Below are positions 23,701-35,700 of a stretch of DNA of 64,000 nt, piece by piece. Every line of letters starts with the position of its first letter. Position 1 is the first letter of the stretch. The notes under the pieces were generated by a model. The model saw only the letters and a list, made by a program, of their open reading frames with translations. It was not told where the DNA came from and ran no database searches. This stretch comes from Diphasiastrum complanatum (Eukaryota > Streptophyta > Lycopodiopsida > Lycopodiales > Lycopodiaceae): the NCBI GenBank assembly GCA_029204225.1, contig CM055112.1, forward strand, positions 45,914,063 through 45,978,062, given 5' to 3'. The position numbers were made by a program, and so were the translations under genes.

Positions 23701-26700
23701 TTGAATTTCCAGATGTTGTAGTTAGAAGCCCCATCAAGTTTGCTTGCATCGCCCAAAATTGCCTCATTGATGTTTGCCATCTCCAAACTGCTTGAAACTT
23801 CACCTGTAGGCCATAAAGTGTATGCTGGAGCCAACCGTGATGTCAGAAATCAATAGTAATGACCTGCAATTTTTGGCTTACCAGGCCACCCGCCACTCTT
23901 TCGCAAAATTGAAAGCCAAACTGGCGTCGTTTTCCGAAATGCTTCTCGTCACCAACTCCCAGCTTCTTGCCCAGTGGAATGGTGAAATCACTTCTGGTGC
24001 GCTTCGAACACTTTCTCCACGGCAATCACTCTACTCTGTTTTGGTGTACCGTACTTGCAGGTACAGTCAGGGTGCCCTTCGTTTGGAGGCTATAGCCTTT
24101 CGTTTGGCCAAAATAGGCTAAAGGAGGTGAAAATAAGGGCAATTTGGGTTTTTGAACTGTTTCTTCAGTGTGAAGAAACTTCACCCTTCAAAAAACTTGG
24201 GACCCAACAATTTTTTTTTTTTTTTCAGTTTGAAGAATTTTAATGAATTTGCAATGCACTTTGCACTTCAGACCCCTTCAGGCTTTTTCACATCAATCCA
24301 ATGGATCCTTTAGATCCAACGACCCACCTGTCGTGTAATAACCATCGTCGATCTGCGTGATTCAAGATCGGACGGCTTTCCACGCTTTTGTGCGTTGATC
24401 AAGGGCCTTCGAAGCACCAAGCACTTCGGGCCGCTAACCGACTAACTGAACTGGGCGCACGAGAGGTCCCGCAACCTCTCCTCTTCTTCTCTCTCTCAGC
24501 GATGGATTTTCCTCTCTCTTCACAGGCTATGGCTGCTCCCTATGAATCGATCTGGCTGCTTTCTTTCTCCAAGGCCAGTCGCGGCCTCCCTACTGCCGAA
24601 TCGCACTACCAGGGCGCCCATTCTCAGCAACTTACAGCTCTGAAAACGGCCTCCTACAAGGAGATATCCCAGATTTTGCACTTTGAAACCCTAGCAACTT
24701 TGAAGAGAAGGATATATTGGGCTTTACTCAGGCTTTCCTTGAGCTTTCACTTGCAGCTCCTATCTGGCTGAGGTCGCCCTACTTGTATTAGATCCTAACA
24801 CCACAGTAGGGCAAACACTAACTGATCCACCCAACCTTGCCTACTCCCTAATATAGAGTAAGCCCCTCCTAGCCCAGTGTGAGGACTGGTAGCATGCTAC
24901 TGCCAAGTGTCGGCCACGTGGCACTGACGTGGCCGACTGCACGTCGGGACCCAAGTAGGGGCCCTATCCTGCTGACAGGGTCCCCAGGCTGTGTTAGGCC
25001 CACCATGGCTATGGACCGTGCTGGGGCACACTACTCACACTGTCTTGCCCTGTTGGTCATGTACGCTGGACACGACCCTGACTGTGGTATCTGACCTATC
25101 TGTGTTCTCTAGGGTTCGGCACTGGTTACGAGCTCGTAACACTCCCTCCCCCTTAAAAACCGTCTTGGTCCTCTAAGACAAAGTCTGGAAAAATCTTGCG
25201 AAGGACGCTGCCTCTTTCCCAAGTGGCATTCTCAACAGGCTGATCATTCCACTTAACCAGATATTCTCGGTATAGAGTATGACGAGTCTGCGTCTCTCTA
25301 CTATCAAGAATCTCCTCTGGTTCATGTGGAGGTTGCTGAGGATCCAATGGGAGAACTAGAACACTGTCCCCTACCAGATTGTCTGATCTAGTTAAGGCTT
25401 TTCGTACTCATATTAAGTTTAGTATGGAGATGATGGAATACTGCCCTCCAAAAATTTCCAGTAAACTTACTGTCCCGGTCGCTGACTATGTCGGAAGGTA
25501 GACCGTACAATTTAAATAGCCCGTCTACAAACAACCTCGCTAACTCTGGAGCTCTAACGGTTGTTTTGGTCGGAATGAAATGAGCCATTTTGGTCAGACG
25601 GTCAACTGTGACCCATATAGCGTCATTACCCTTTTGGGTTTTAGGCAGGCCTACTATAAAATCCATGGAGATACTCTCCCATTTACCAGCTGGTATTTCT
25701 AAGGGATGCAACAACCCTCTTGCCTTTAAACGCTCTGCTTTATTTACTTGACATTTCTCGCAATTGGTTACATACTGGTGGACGTCCTTTTTCATACTGG
25801 GCCAGAAAAATTGCCTACGAAGAAGCTCATAGGTCTTCTGTATGCTTGGGTGTCCCGCACTAGGATTGTCATGACATTCATATAGGACCTGCTGCCTATA
25901 ATCCTCTGAATTGGGGACACATACTCTATCTCTATAGAGCAAGTACTCATCCTGAATGGAATACTGTTTCCATTTGAATCCTCGAGTCAACTGACCCTCA
26001 ACCACTGGGGTTTGCTTGGGTAATACAGGCTCAGAATCCTCAACGTCATCTGGCGACGTATACTCGGACTCATCATCATCCTCAACGGAAGCTGTCGTAT
26101 TCTTGGATGAACTGGCACCAGCCCCGAGAACTGGTTCTGGAGTCTGTAACTGTCTGTTCTGGACTGAGTTCCAGATAGTAGAGAAGAATGCATCATGCTG
26201 GCATTTCCCTCTCAAGGTGTTACGAGCTCGTAACCAGTGCCGAACCCTAGAGAACACAGATAGGTCAGATACCACAGTCAGGGTCGTGTCCAGCGTACAT
26301 GACCAACAGGGCAAGACAGTGTGAGTAGTGTGCCCCAGCACGGTCCATAGCTATGGCGGGCCTAACACAGCCTAGGGACCCTGTCAGCAGGATAGGGCCC
26401 CCAGTTGGGTCCCGACGTGCAGTCGGCCACGTCAGTGCCACGTGGCCGACACTTGGCAGTTGCATGCTATCAGTCCTCACACTGGGCTAGGAGGGGCTTA
26501 CTCTATATCAGGGAGTAGGCAAGGTTGGGTGGATCAGTTAGTGTTTGCCCTACTGTGGTGTTAGGATCTATTACACTGGTATCAGAGCCATCTCCATCCT
26601 AGGGAGTTCAGGACAGTAGTAGAGAAAGCTATCAGAAGATAGGAAGTGTTTCTCAGATTCTCAGAGAGGAATAGAGGAGGAGGATCGCTGTAGGAGCAGC

Positions 26701-29700
26701 CTTCAAACTTCTGATTTCCACTGAGAAATCTCAGTAGCAAGGAGTCAGATTCCAAGTGTAGGTAACTCGCTGAAAAAACAGCTGTTTCTCACTGAGTTCA
26801 GAGGATTCTCTATAGTTTTCCCAGCAAAATTAGAGTAGGAAGAAGCCAGCACCTCCATCGCTGTACAGTCAGAGACCTACATCCGATTTCCAGGGAAAAA
26901 GTTACTGGTTCTCAGCGAGTTTGAAGCCAAAAAAGAGGAGCAGGGCCAGCGCTGCCAGTACTTCTGAAAATCTGGTTTTTCAACAAGTTTTTGGGCCCCA
27001 ACATCAGAGATTTGGAGCAGGAGGATTCCTACCAGATCAGCGAGTAGGAGACTTCTGAAATTTCAGAATTCAGAAGGGTTTTTGGACTTCAGATTTGCCT
27101 TTTTGTGGACAAGTCGGATTGCAATCAGACCAGCGAGCTACTATCCTCAAAAAACCGGGAAATTTAGCACCGTTTTGAAGCCTCAAACTGGCATTTTTCG
27201 GAACAGCAGGTCTGAAATTTTGGGGAAAAGAGCTGAAAGGGTTCCTCTTCATTCTTTCTTTGGAAGTACAGTCCTCAGAAACAGCTAAGTCATCTTTCCT
27301 TTCCCTTGTACAGTTGTAAATTAGTCTTTTAGACTTTTTTCCTTCAGAAGTTAAGGTAGCTCTCTTTCAGTTTCGAAGATGACCACTCCTCAGGGACCTG
27401 ATCAACCCCAGGAGAGAGGCTTCGACGAACTTGAAACAGAAGCCTTGGCTTACAGAAAAGGGAAGGAACCCATGGAAGTAGAAGAACAGGAACAGTTCGC
27501 CGAAGAACTCGACGAACTGGTTGCCAAGGAGCAGTTCCTCCAATTGGTAACAGAAGTGGATGAACTGAAGCTGGCATTAGCCAATTTCAAGTCCAGTGTG
27601 GATGACTCGTTCGCTGAACTCAAAAACTTGATTTTGAGCTCCGCGAAAGGAAGCCTTCCCTCCACTTCTCAGTTATCCCCTTCTCCACTTCCATCAGTTT
27701 CGGGTGAGACTTTACGGTCTCACCCCAGTGTTTTTAAAGACTTAAAGCCTCCTACTTTTAATGGGGAAGAGAAGGATAGAAATGCAGATATTCTACAAAC
27801 CTTCCTCAGCAAATGGAAGAACATTCATGCTCTTAAACAGACCCCTGACCATTTGCAAGCAATTGAGGCCAGTCTTTCTTTAGGGCCTATGGCCTATAAG
27901 TGGTGGTTAAATCTCCAAGAGACTGGGCAGACTCCCCGGTCATGGAAAGCCTTTGAAGAAGCTTTCCTAAGAGAATTTCTACCAGAGAATGAACTTGATA
28001 GAGCCTGGGAAGCCTGGGAAAGAACAGTAATGGACAAGTCCCTCATCCAATATATCTCGCAGTATCGAGAAGCAATTTTAAAGATTAAAAATATGGATGA
28101 CTATCAAAAAATCAGGGGATTTGTCCGTGGCCTCAAAGATGAATATAAAGTAGAGGTCCAGAGAAACTCGCCTACTACCCTTGAGCAAGCTCTCAGATAT
28201 GCTCAAATCTATGATGATTCAGTGGGTAGGAAGAGAGCGAGACAACAACCACTTTCTGAGCAGCTTCCTCAGAAAGACTTTCAATTTAAAAAGAAATTTT
28301 TAAAAAGAAAGAAAGAAGATAAATTTAAAGGTGAAGCTCCTCAGAAACGCCCTTCACTCATACAGCCCTTAAAACCAGATGATTTTGAGAAAGCCAAACA
28401 AGAACGTTTGTGCTTTGTGTGTATGGGCAAGGGACACACAGTCAGACAGTGTCCCAAGGGGCCTTTCACTAAAAAAGATAAAAAAGATAAAAAACAAGTT
28501 CATCTTGTTCAGACTGTATGTTTCCCCAGTGACTCGGCAGCTTCCGAGATCAAAGTGTATCATGAAGATCATGAACACTGTTGCCAGCTGACCTCTGCAA
28601 TGCTAGCGAGACCCTTCAGCTTTGGGCCGCATGACCTAGTACGTATGCATGGGAAAGTTGGTAACCAGTCAGTAAGAGTCATGGTTGATGATGGGGCAAC
28701 CCATAATTTCATCAACCACACCCTGGTTAAAAAGCTTAAACTACCAGAAGTACCTAGTCAGCATAGGTACATAGTTTCATTAGCTAAGGGTGAAGACAAA
28801 AAAATATGGGAAACTATGGTAAGTAAGTTAAATCTTGGTATTCAGGGGTACCAAGATGAAATAAACTTTCAGATAATGCACCTGGATCGAACAGATATTG
28901 TTCTCGGGAGAGATTGGCTCTACAGTTTAGGACCTTCCCTCCACAGAAACTATCAGGAGAACACCCTCAGCTTTCAGCATAAAGGCCGAGAGATCCAGCT
29001 GCATGGGGAGCATGATGTTCCCAACAGCCCTATGGTCTGCAGTTCAGAACTCTGTCAGCTAATCGGAGACGAAGACCATCAGGTATTCTTATGTGACTTT
29101 CAGTTTATTCCTGAAGTTTCTATTTCCAGTTCTATTCAGCAGAAAATCAGTAAATTAGAAACTTTATTGTCTAAATTTAAAGATGTTTTTCCTGAAGATT
29201 TGCCACATGGTTTACCACCTAGCAGAGAGGTAGATCATGTAATAAACCTAGTACCAGGTACAGCACCTGTTTCTAAACCTCCGTATCGGGTCAGCCGAAC
29301 AGAGGATGAAGAAATAACTAGACAGTTAACAGACTATCTTGGGAAAGGCCAAATTCAGACCAGTAGTTCACCATGGGCCTCACCAGTCCTATTGGTGAAA
29401 AAGAAAGAGGGATCTATGCGTCTTTGCGTAGATTACAGAGCCCTCAATAAAGTCACAATTAAGAATAAATACCCTATGCCTCGGGCAGACGAGTTGTTTG
29501 ATCAACTCGACGGAGCTAAGTTTTTCAGCAAAATAGACCTCAGATCGGGATATCATCAAGTCCGTATAAAATCGGAAGATGTCTCGAAAACAGCTTTTAG
29601 GACTCGTCACGGTCATTATGAGTTTAAGGTGATGCCATTTGGGCTCACAAATGCTCCAGCTACCTTTATGACCTTGATGAACAGTGTCCTCAGACCATAC

Positions 29701-32700
29701 TTGGGTAAGTTTGTAGTCGTATTTTTAGATGACATCCTCGTCTACAGCAAAACGAGGAAGGAGCATCTAAAACACCTCAGAAAGGTGTTTCGACTGCTCA
29801 GAAAGCATAAGCTTTATGCTAAACAATCCAAGTGTGAATTCTTCGTTGAAGAAGCAGCATATTTGGGTCACATTATCTCTTCAGATGGGATTAAGATGGA
29901 CCCAAATAAGGTTAAAGCCATACTCAGTTGGCTAAGACCTCAGAATATTTTGGAACTTCAAATCTTTCTTGGTCTGGCGGGATATTACAGACGATTTGTC
30001 AAGGAATATGCTCATACAGCAGTCCCTATGACAAATCTCCTTAAGGGGAAGGGAAAGGAGTTCATTTGGGAGTCCGCACAGCAGGAGAGCTTTGATGCTC
30101 TCAAAACAGCCTTAGCTACAGCACCAGTTTTAAAGGTCGTCGACCCCAATCAGCCATTTGTGGTCGAAACAGATGCTAGTGACTTTGCAGTAGGTGCTGT
30201 GCTAACTCAGGGTGGACGACCAGTTGCGTTCGAGAGTACAAAACTCGAGCCAGCACAGACTAGGTATAGTGCCTATGAAAAGGAACTCTTTTCTATAGTC
30301 CATGCCCTTAAGACTTGGAGGCATTATTTGTATGGTGCCAACTTTGCGGTCCTGACAGACCATGAGAGTCTCAGATACCTTTGCAATCAACCTGAGCTTA
30401 GAGGTCGGAAAGCTCGTTGGGCAGAGTTGATGCAAGAGTTTGACATGTCTATCAGATATAGGCGTGGAAAATTCAATACAGTAGCAGATGCCCTTAGCAG
30501 AATGCCTATGATAAACGAGCTGAGTTTTACTCAGATTCGTAATGAGTTACTCGGGTCCTTGAGAGGGAAATGCCAGCATGATGCATTCTTCTCTATTATC
30601 TGGAACTCAGTCCAGAACAGACAGTTACAGACTCCAGAACCAGTTCCCGGGGCTGGTGCCAGTCCATCCAAGAATACGGCAGCTTCCGTTGAGGATGATT
30701 ATGAGTCCGAGTATACGTCGTCAGATGACGTTGAGGATTCTGAGCCTGTATTACCCAAGCAAACCCCAGTGGTTGAGGGTCAGTTGACTCAAGGATTCAA
30801 ATGGAAACAGTATTCCATTCAGGATGAGTACTTGCTCTATAGAGATAGAGTATGTGTCCCCAATTCAGAGGATTATAGGCAGCAGGTCCTATATGAATGT
30901 CATGACAATCCTAGCGCGGGACACCCAGGCATACAAAAGACCTATGAGCTTCTTCGTAGGCAATTTTTCTGGCCCAGTATGAAAAAGGACGTCCACCAGT
31001 ATGTAACCAGTTGCCAGAAATGTCAAGTAAATAAAGCAGAGCGTTTAAAGGCAGGAGGGTTGTTGCATCCCTTAGAAATACCAGCTGGTAAATGGGAGAG
31101 TATCTCCATGGATTTTATAGTAGGCCTGCCTAAAACCCAAAAGGGTAATGACGCTATATGGGTCACAGTTGACCGTCTGACCAAAATGGCTCATTTTATT
31201 CCGACCAAAACAACCGTTAGAGCTCCAGAGTTAGCGAGGTTGTTTGTAGACGGGCTATTTAAATTGTACGGTCTACCTTCCGGCATAGTCAGTGACCGGG
31301 ACAGTAAGTTTACTGGAAATTTTTGGAGGGCAGTATTCCATCATCTCCATACTAAACTTAATATGAGTACCACCGACCATCCACAGACGGACGGTCAAAC
31401 AGAAAGGGTAAATCAAGTGCTAGAGGATATGCTTCGTGCATACGTCAGCAAGAGGCAGACTAATTGGGAGGAGTATCTCTCGATATTAGAGTTTGCTTAC
31501 AACAGTACCAAACATTCAGCTACGGGATACAGCCCATTTATGCTGATGTACGGATTTCAGCCACGCTCACCCACAGCTGTAGGGTTTAAACAAGAAAAAG
31601 TTGAAGCAGCCAGAAACTTTTTAGAGGACCTAAACCAAATGATAGAACATGCTAAGCATAGCATTAGGCAGTCCCAGGATCGAGCCAGGCATTATGCAGA
31701 TCCACACAGACGGGATGTGCAGTTCTCCACTGGTGAGAAAGTCTACTTGAGAGTCCCAGTTGACTCTAAAACCCTCAAATCAGGATTGTGTGCTAAGTTG
31801 TCTCCAAGGTATTGTGGTCCCTTTACCATCAGTAGGAGACTAGGCGAGGTCACCTATGAACTAGAACTCCCACACAGCAGTAAGGTTTTTCCAGTCTTTC
31901 ATGTAAGTCAGTTACGAAAAGCCTTAACCAGATCAGATAATCTGGTAGGGGACAGTGTTCTAGTTATCCCATTGGATCCTCAACAACCTCCACATGAACC
32001 AGAGGAGATTCTTGATAGTAGAGAGACGCAGACTCGTCATACTCTATACCGAGAATATCTGGTTAAGTGGAATGATCAGCCTGTTGAGAATGCCACTTGG
32101 GAAAGAGGCAGCGTCCTTCGCAAGATTTTTCCAGACTTTGTCTTAGAGGACCAAGACGGTTCTTAAGGGGGAGGGAGTGTTACGAGCTCGTAACCAGTGC
32201 CGAACCCTAGAGAACACAGATAGGTCAGATACCACAGTCAGGGTCGTGTCCAGCGTACATGACCAACAGGGCAAGACAGTGTGAGTAGTGTGCCCCAGCA
32301 CGGTCCATAGCTATGGCGGGCCTAACACAGCCTAGGGACCCTGTCAGCAGGATAGGTCCCCCAGTTGGGTCCCGACGTGCAGTCGGCCACGTCAGTGCCA
32401 CGTGGCCGACACTTGGCAGTTGCATGCTATCAGTCCTCACACTGGGCTAGGAGGGGCTTACTCTATATCAGGAGTAGGCAAGTTTGGGTGGATCAGTTAG
32501 TGTTTGCCCTACTGTGGTGTTAGGATCTATTACACAAGGACTCGAGTAACTCATTACGAATCTGAGTAAAACTCAGCTCGTTTATCATAGGCATTCTGCT
32601 AAGGGCATCTGCTACTGTATTGAATTTTCCACGCCTATATCTGATAGACATGTCAAACTCTTGCATCAACTCTGCCCAACGAGCTTTCCGACCTCTAAGC

Positions 32701-35700
32701 TAAGGTTGATTGCAAAGGTATCTGAGACTCTCATGGTCTATCAGGACCTCAAAGTTGGCACCATACAAATAATGCCTCCAAGTCTTAAGGGCATGGACTA
32801 TAGAAAAGAGTTCCTTTTCATAGGCACTGTACCTAGTCTGAGCTGGCTCGAGTTTTTTACTCTCGAACGCAACTGGTCGTCCACCCTGAGTTAGCACAAC
32901 ACCTACTGCAAAGTCGCTAGCATCTGTTTCGACCACAAATGGCTGATTGGGGTCGACGACTTTTATAACTAGTGCTGTAGCTAAGGCTGGTTTGAGAGCA
33001 TCAAAGCTCTCCTGCTGTGTGGACTCCCAAATGAACTCCTTTCCCTTCCCCTTAAGGAGATTTGTCATAGGAACTGCTATCTGAGCATATTCCTTGACAA
33101 ATCGTCTGTAATATCCCGCCAGACCAAGAAAGATCTGAAGTTCCAAAATATTCTGAGGTCTCAGCCAACTGAGTATGGCTTTAAGCTTATTTGGGTCCAT
33201 CTTAATCCCATTTGAAGAGATAATGTGACCCAAATATGCTACTTCTTCAACGAAGAATTCACACTTGGATTGTTTAGCATAGAGCTTATGCTTTCTGAGC
33301 AGTCGAAACACCTTTCTGAGGTGTTTTAGATGCTCCTTCCTCGTTTTGCTGTAAACGAGGATATCGTCTAAAAATACGACTACAAACTTACCCAAGTATG
33401 GTCTGAGGACACTGTTCATCAAGGTCATAAAGGTAGCTGGAGCATTTGTGAGCCCAAATGGCATCACCTTAAACTCATAATGACCGTGACGAGTCCTAAA
33501 AGCTGTTTTCGAGACATCTTCCAGTTTTATACGGACTTGATGATATCCTGATCTGAGGTCTATTTTGCTGAAAAACTTAGCCCCGTCGAGTTGGTCAAAC
33601 AACTCGTCTGCCCGAGGCATAGGGTATTTATTCTTAATTGTGACTCTATTGAGGGCTCTGTAATCTACGCAAAGACGCATAGACCCCTCTTTCTTTTTCA
33701 CCAATAGGACTGGTGAGGCCCATGGTGAACTACTGGTCTGAATTTGGCCTTTCGCAAGATAATCTGTTATTTCTTCATCCTCTGTTCGGCTGACCCGATA
33801 CGGAGGTTTAGAAACAGGTGTTGTACCTGGTACTAGGTTTATTACATGATCTACCTCTCTGCTAGGTGGTAAACCATGTGGTAAATCTTCAGGAAAAACA
33901 TCTTTAAATTTAGACAATAAAGTTTCTAATTTACTGATTTTCTGCTGAATAGAACTGGAAATAGAAACTTCAGGAATAAACTGAAAGTCACATAAGAATA
34001 CCTGATGGTCTTTGTCTCCGCTTAGCTGACAGAGCTCTGAACTGCAGACCATAGGACTAGTGGTGCCCAGTCTCCTGGAGATTTAACCACCACTTATAGG
34101 CCATAGGCCCTACGGAAAGACTGGCCTCAATAGCTTGCAAATGGTCAGGGGTCTGTTTAAGAGCATGAATGTTCTTCCATTTGCTGAGGAAGGTTTGTAA
34201 AATATCTGCATTTCTATCCTTCTCTTCCCCATTAAAAGTAGGAGGCTTTAAATCTTTGAAAACACTGGGGTGAGATCGTAAAGTCTCACCCAAAACTGAT
34301 GGAAGTGGAGAAGGGGATAACTGAGAAGTGGAGGGAAGGCTTCCTTTCGCGGAACTCAAAATCAAGCTTTTGAGTTCAGCGAACGAGTCGTCCACACTGG
34401 ACTTGAAATTGGCTAATGCCAACTTCAGTTCATCCACTTCTGTTACCAATTGGAGAAACTGCTCCTTGGTAACCAGTTCGTCGAGTTCTTCGGCAAACTG
34501 TTCCTGTTCTTCCACTTCCATGGGTTCCTTCCCTTTTCTATAAGCCAAGGCTTTGTTTCAAGTTCGTTGAAGCCTCTCTCCGGGGGTTGATCAGGTCCCT
34601 GAGGAGTGGTCATCTTCGGAACTGAAAGAGAGCTACCTTAACCTCTGAAGGAAAAAAAGTCTAAAAGACTAATTTACAACTGTACAAGGGAAAGGAAAGA
34701 TGACTTAGCTGTTTCTGAGGACTGTACTTCCAAAGAAAGAAGGAAGAGGAACCCTCTCAGCTCTTTTACCCAAGATTTCAGACCTGCTGTCCCGGAAAAT
34801 GCCAGTTTGAAGCTTCAAAACGGTGCCAAATTTCCCGGTTCTTGAGTTGAGTAGCTAACTGATCTGATTTCAGGTGTGGGGCTCCAACAAACCGAGTAAA
34901 AAACGGAAATTTACAAAAAGAAATCCGGAATTTTTGAAGTCCCTGCCCTCGCTGGTTGGACAGCAACCTGTCTGGCCCGATTTATCCAATTTACAGCTCT
35001 AAAATCACCTGAAATCTCTGATTTGACCCAAGCCTGTAGGTCGCTGGTCTGTAGCAAGTAAGTTTGAAGCTCAAACTCCTGAGAATTCTCAACAAACAGG
35101 GATGAATTTTCACCTTTTCTCCTCCCTGTCCAGCGCTGACCCTGCTACACTAATTCAGATTAGAACTTGCTCTAATCTACTCAAAACTTCATACAAATTT
35201 CAGAGTTGAGGGCTGTCTATACAACGATGGATCTGCCCATCTTTTTCCCTTGAAATTCCGCTCAGATAACAGTGTTTTACACTCAAAAATCAGAAGTAAT
35301 TATCTGATTTTGCAGCGATGGAACTACCCCTGAATTCTGGTTCGGATTCTGTCAAAAAAGCAAGCAAATCCACCAAGATTTCCTCAGTAGGAGACTGTTC
35401 CTACAGCGCTGGCCCTGCTCCTCTATTTTCTGAGAACTTGAAGAAGTTCTGAGCAATCTAGCTACTTTCTCCACTGCTGAAAACTGAGTTCCCTCGGATG
35501 GAGATGGCTCTGATACCAGTGTAATAGATCCTAACACCACAGTAGGGCAAACACTAACTGATCCACCCAACCTTGCCTACTCCCTGATATAGAGTAAGCC
35601 CCTCCTAGCCCAGTGTGAGGACTGGTAGCATGCTACTGCCAAGTGTCGGCCACATGGCACTGACGTGGCCGACTGCACGTCGGGACCCAACTGGGGGCCC

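Larger units (their letters stand above)
26218..32534 (+). mobile_element. Intact Ty3/gypsy chromovirus, innermost layer
   Basis: LTRs at 26218-26575 and 32178-32534, flanked by the 5-bp target duplication CAAGG (26213-26217 and 32535-32539). The LTRs differ by two substitutions and one indel by eye, so the insertion is young. It has a primer site TGGTATCAGAGC (26577-26588), a polypurine tract AAGGGGGAGGGAG (32165-32177) and one uninterrupted gag-pol ORF. It is inserted in antisense orientation into a member of its own family, between RNase H and integrase. Confidence 0.96.

Noticed and set aside
24879-25094. 71-codon ORFs inside the gypsy LTRs (also in the copies near 26.3, 32.3 and 35.7 kb)
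   Set aside because: They recur only because the LTR is present four times. No motif, and they lie on the strand opposite to the element's own transcription.
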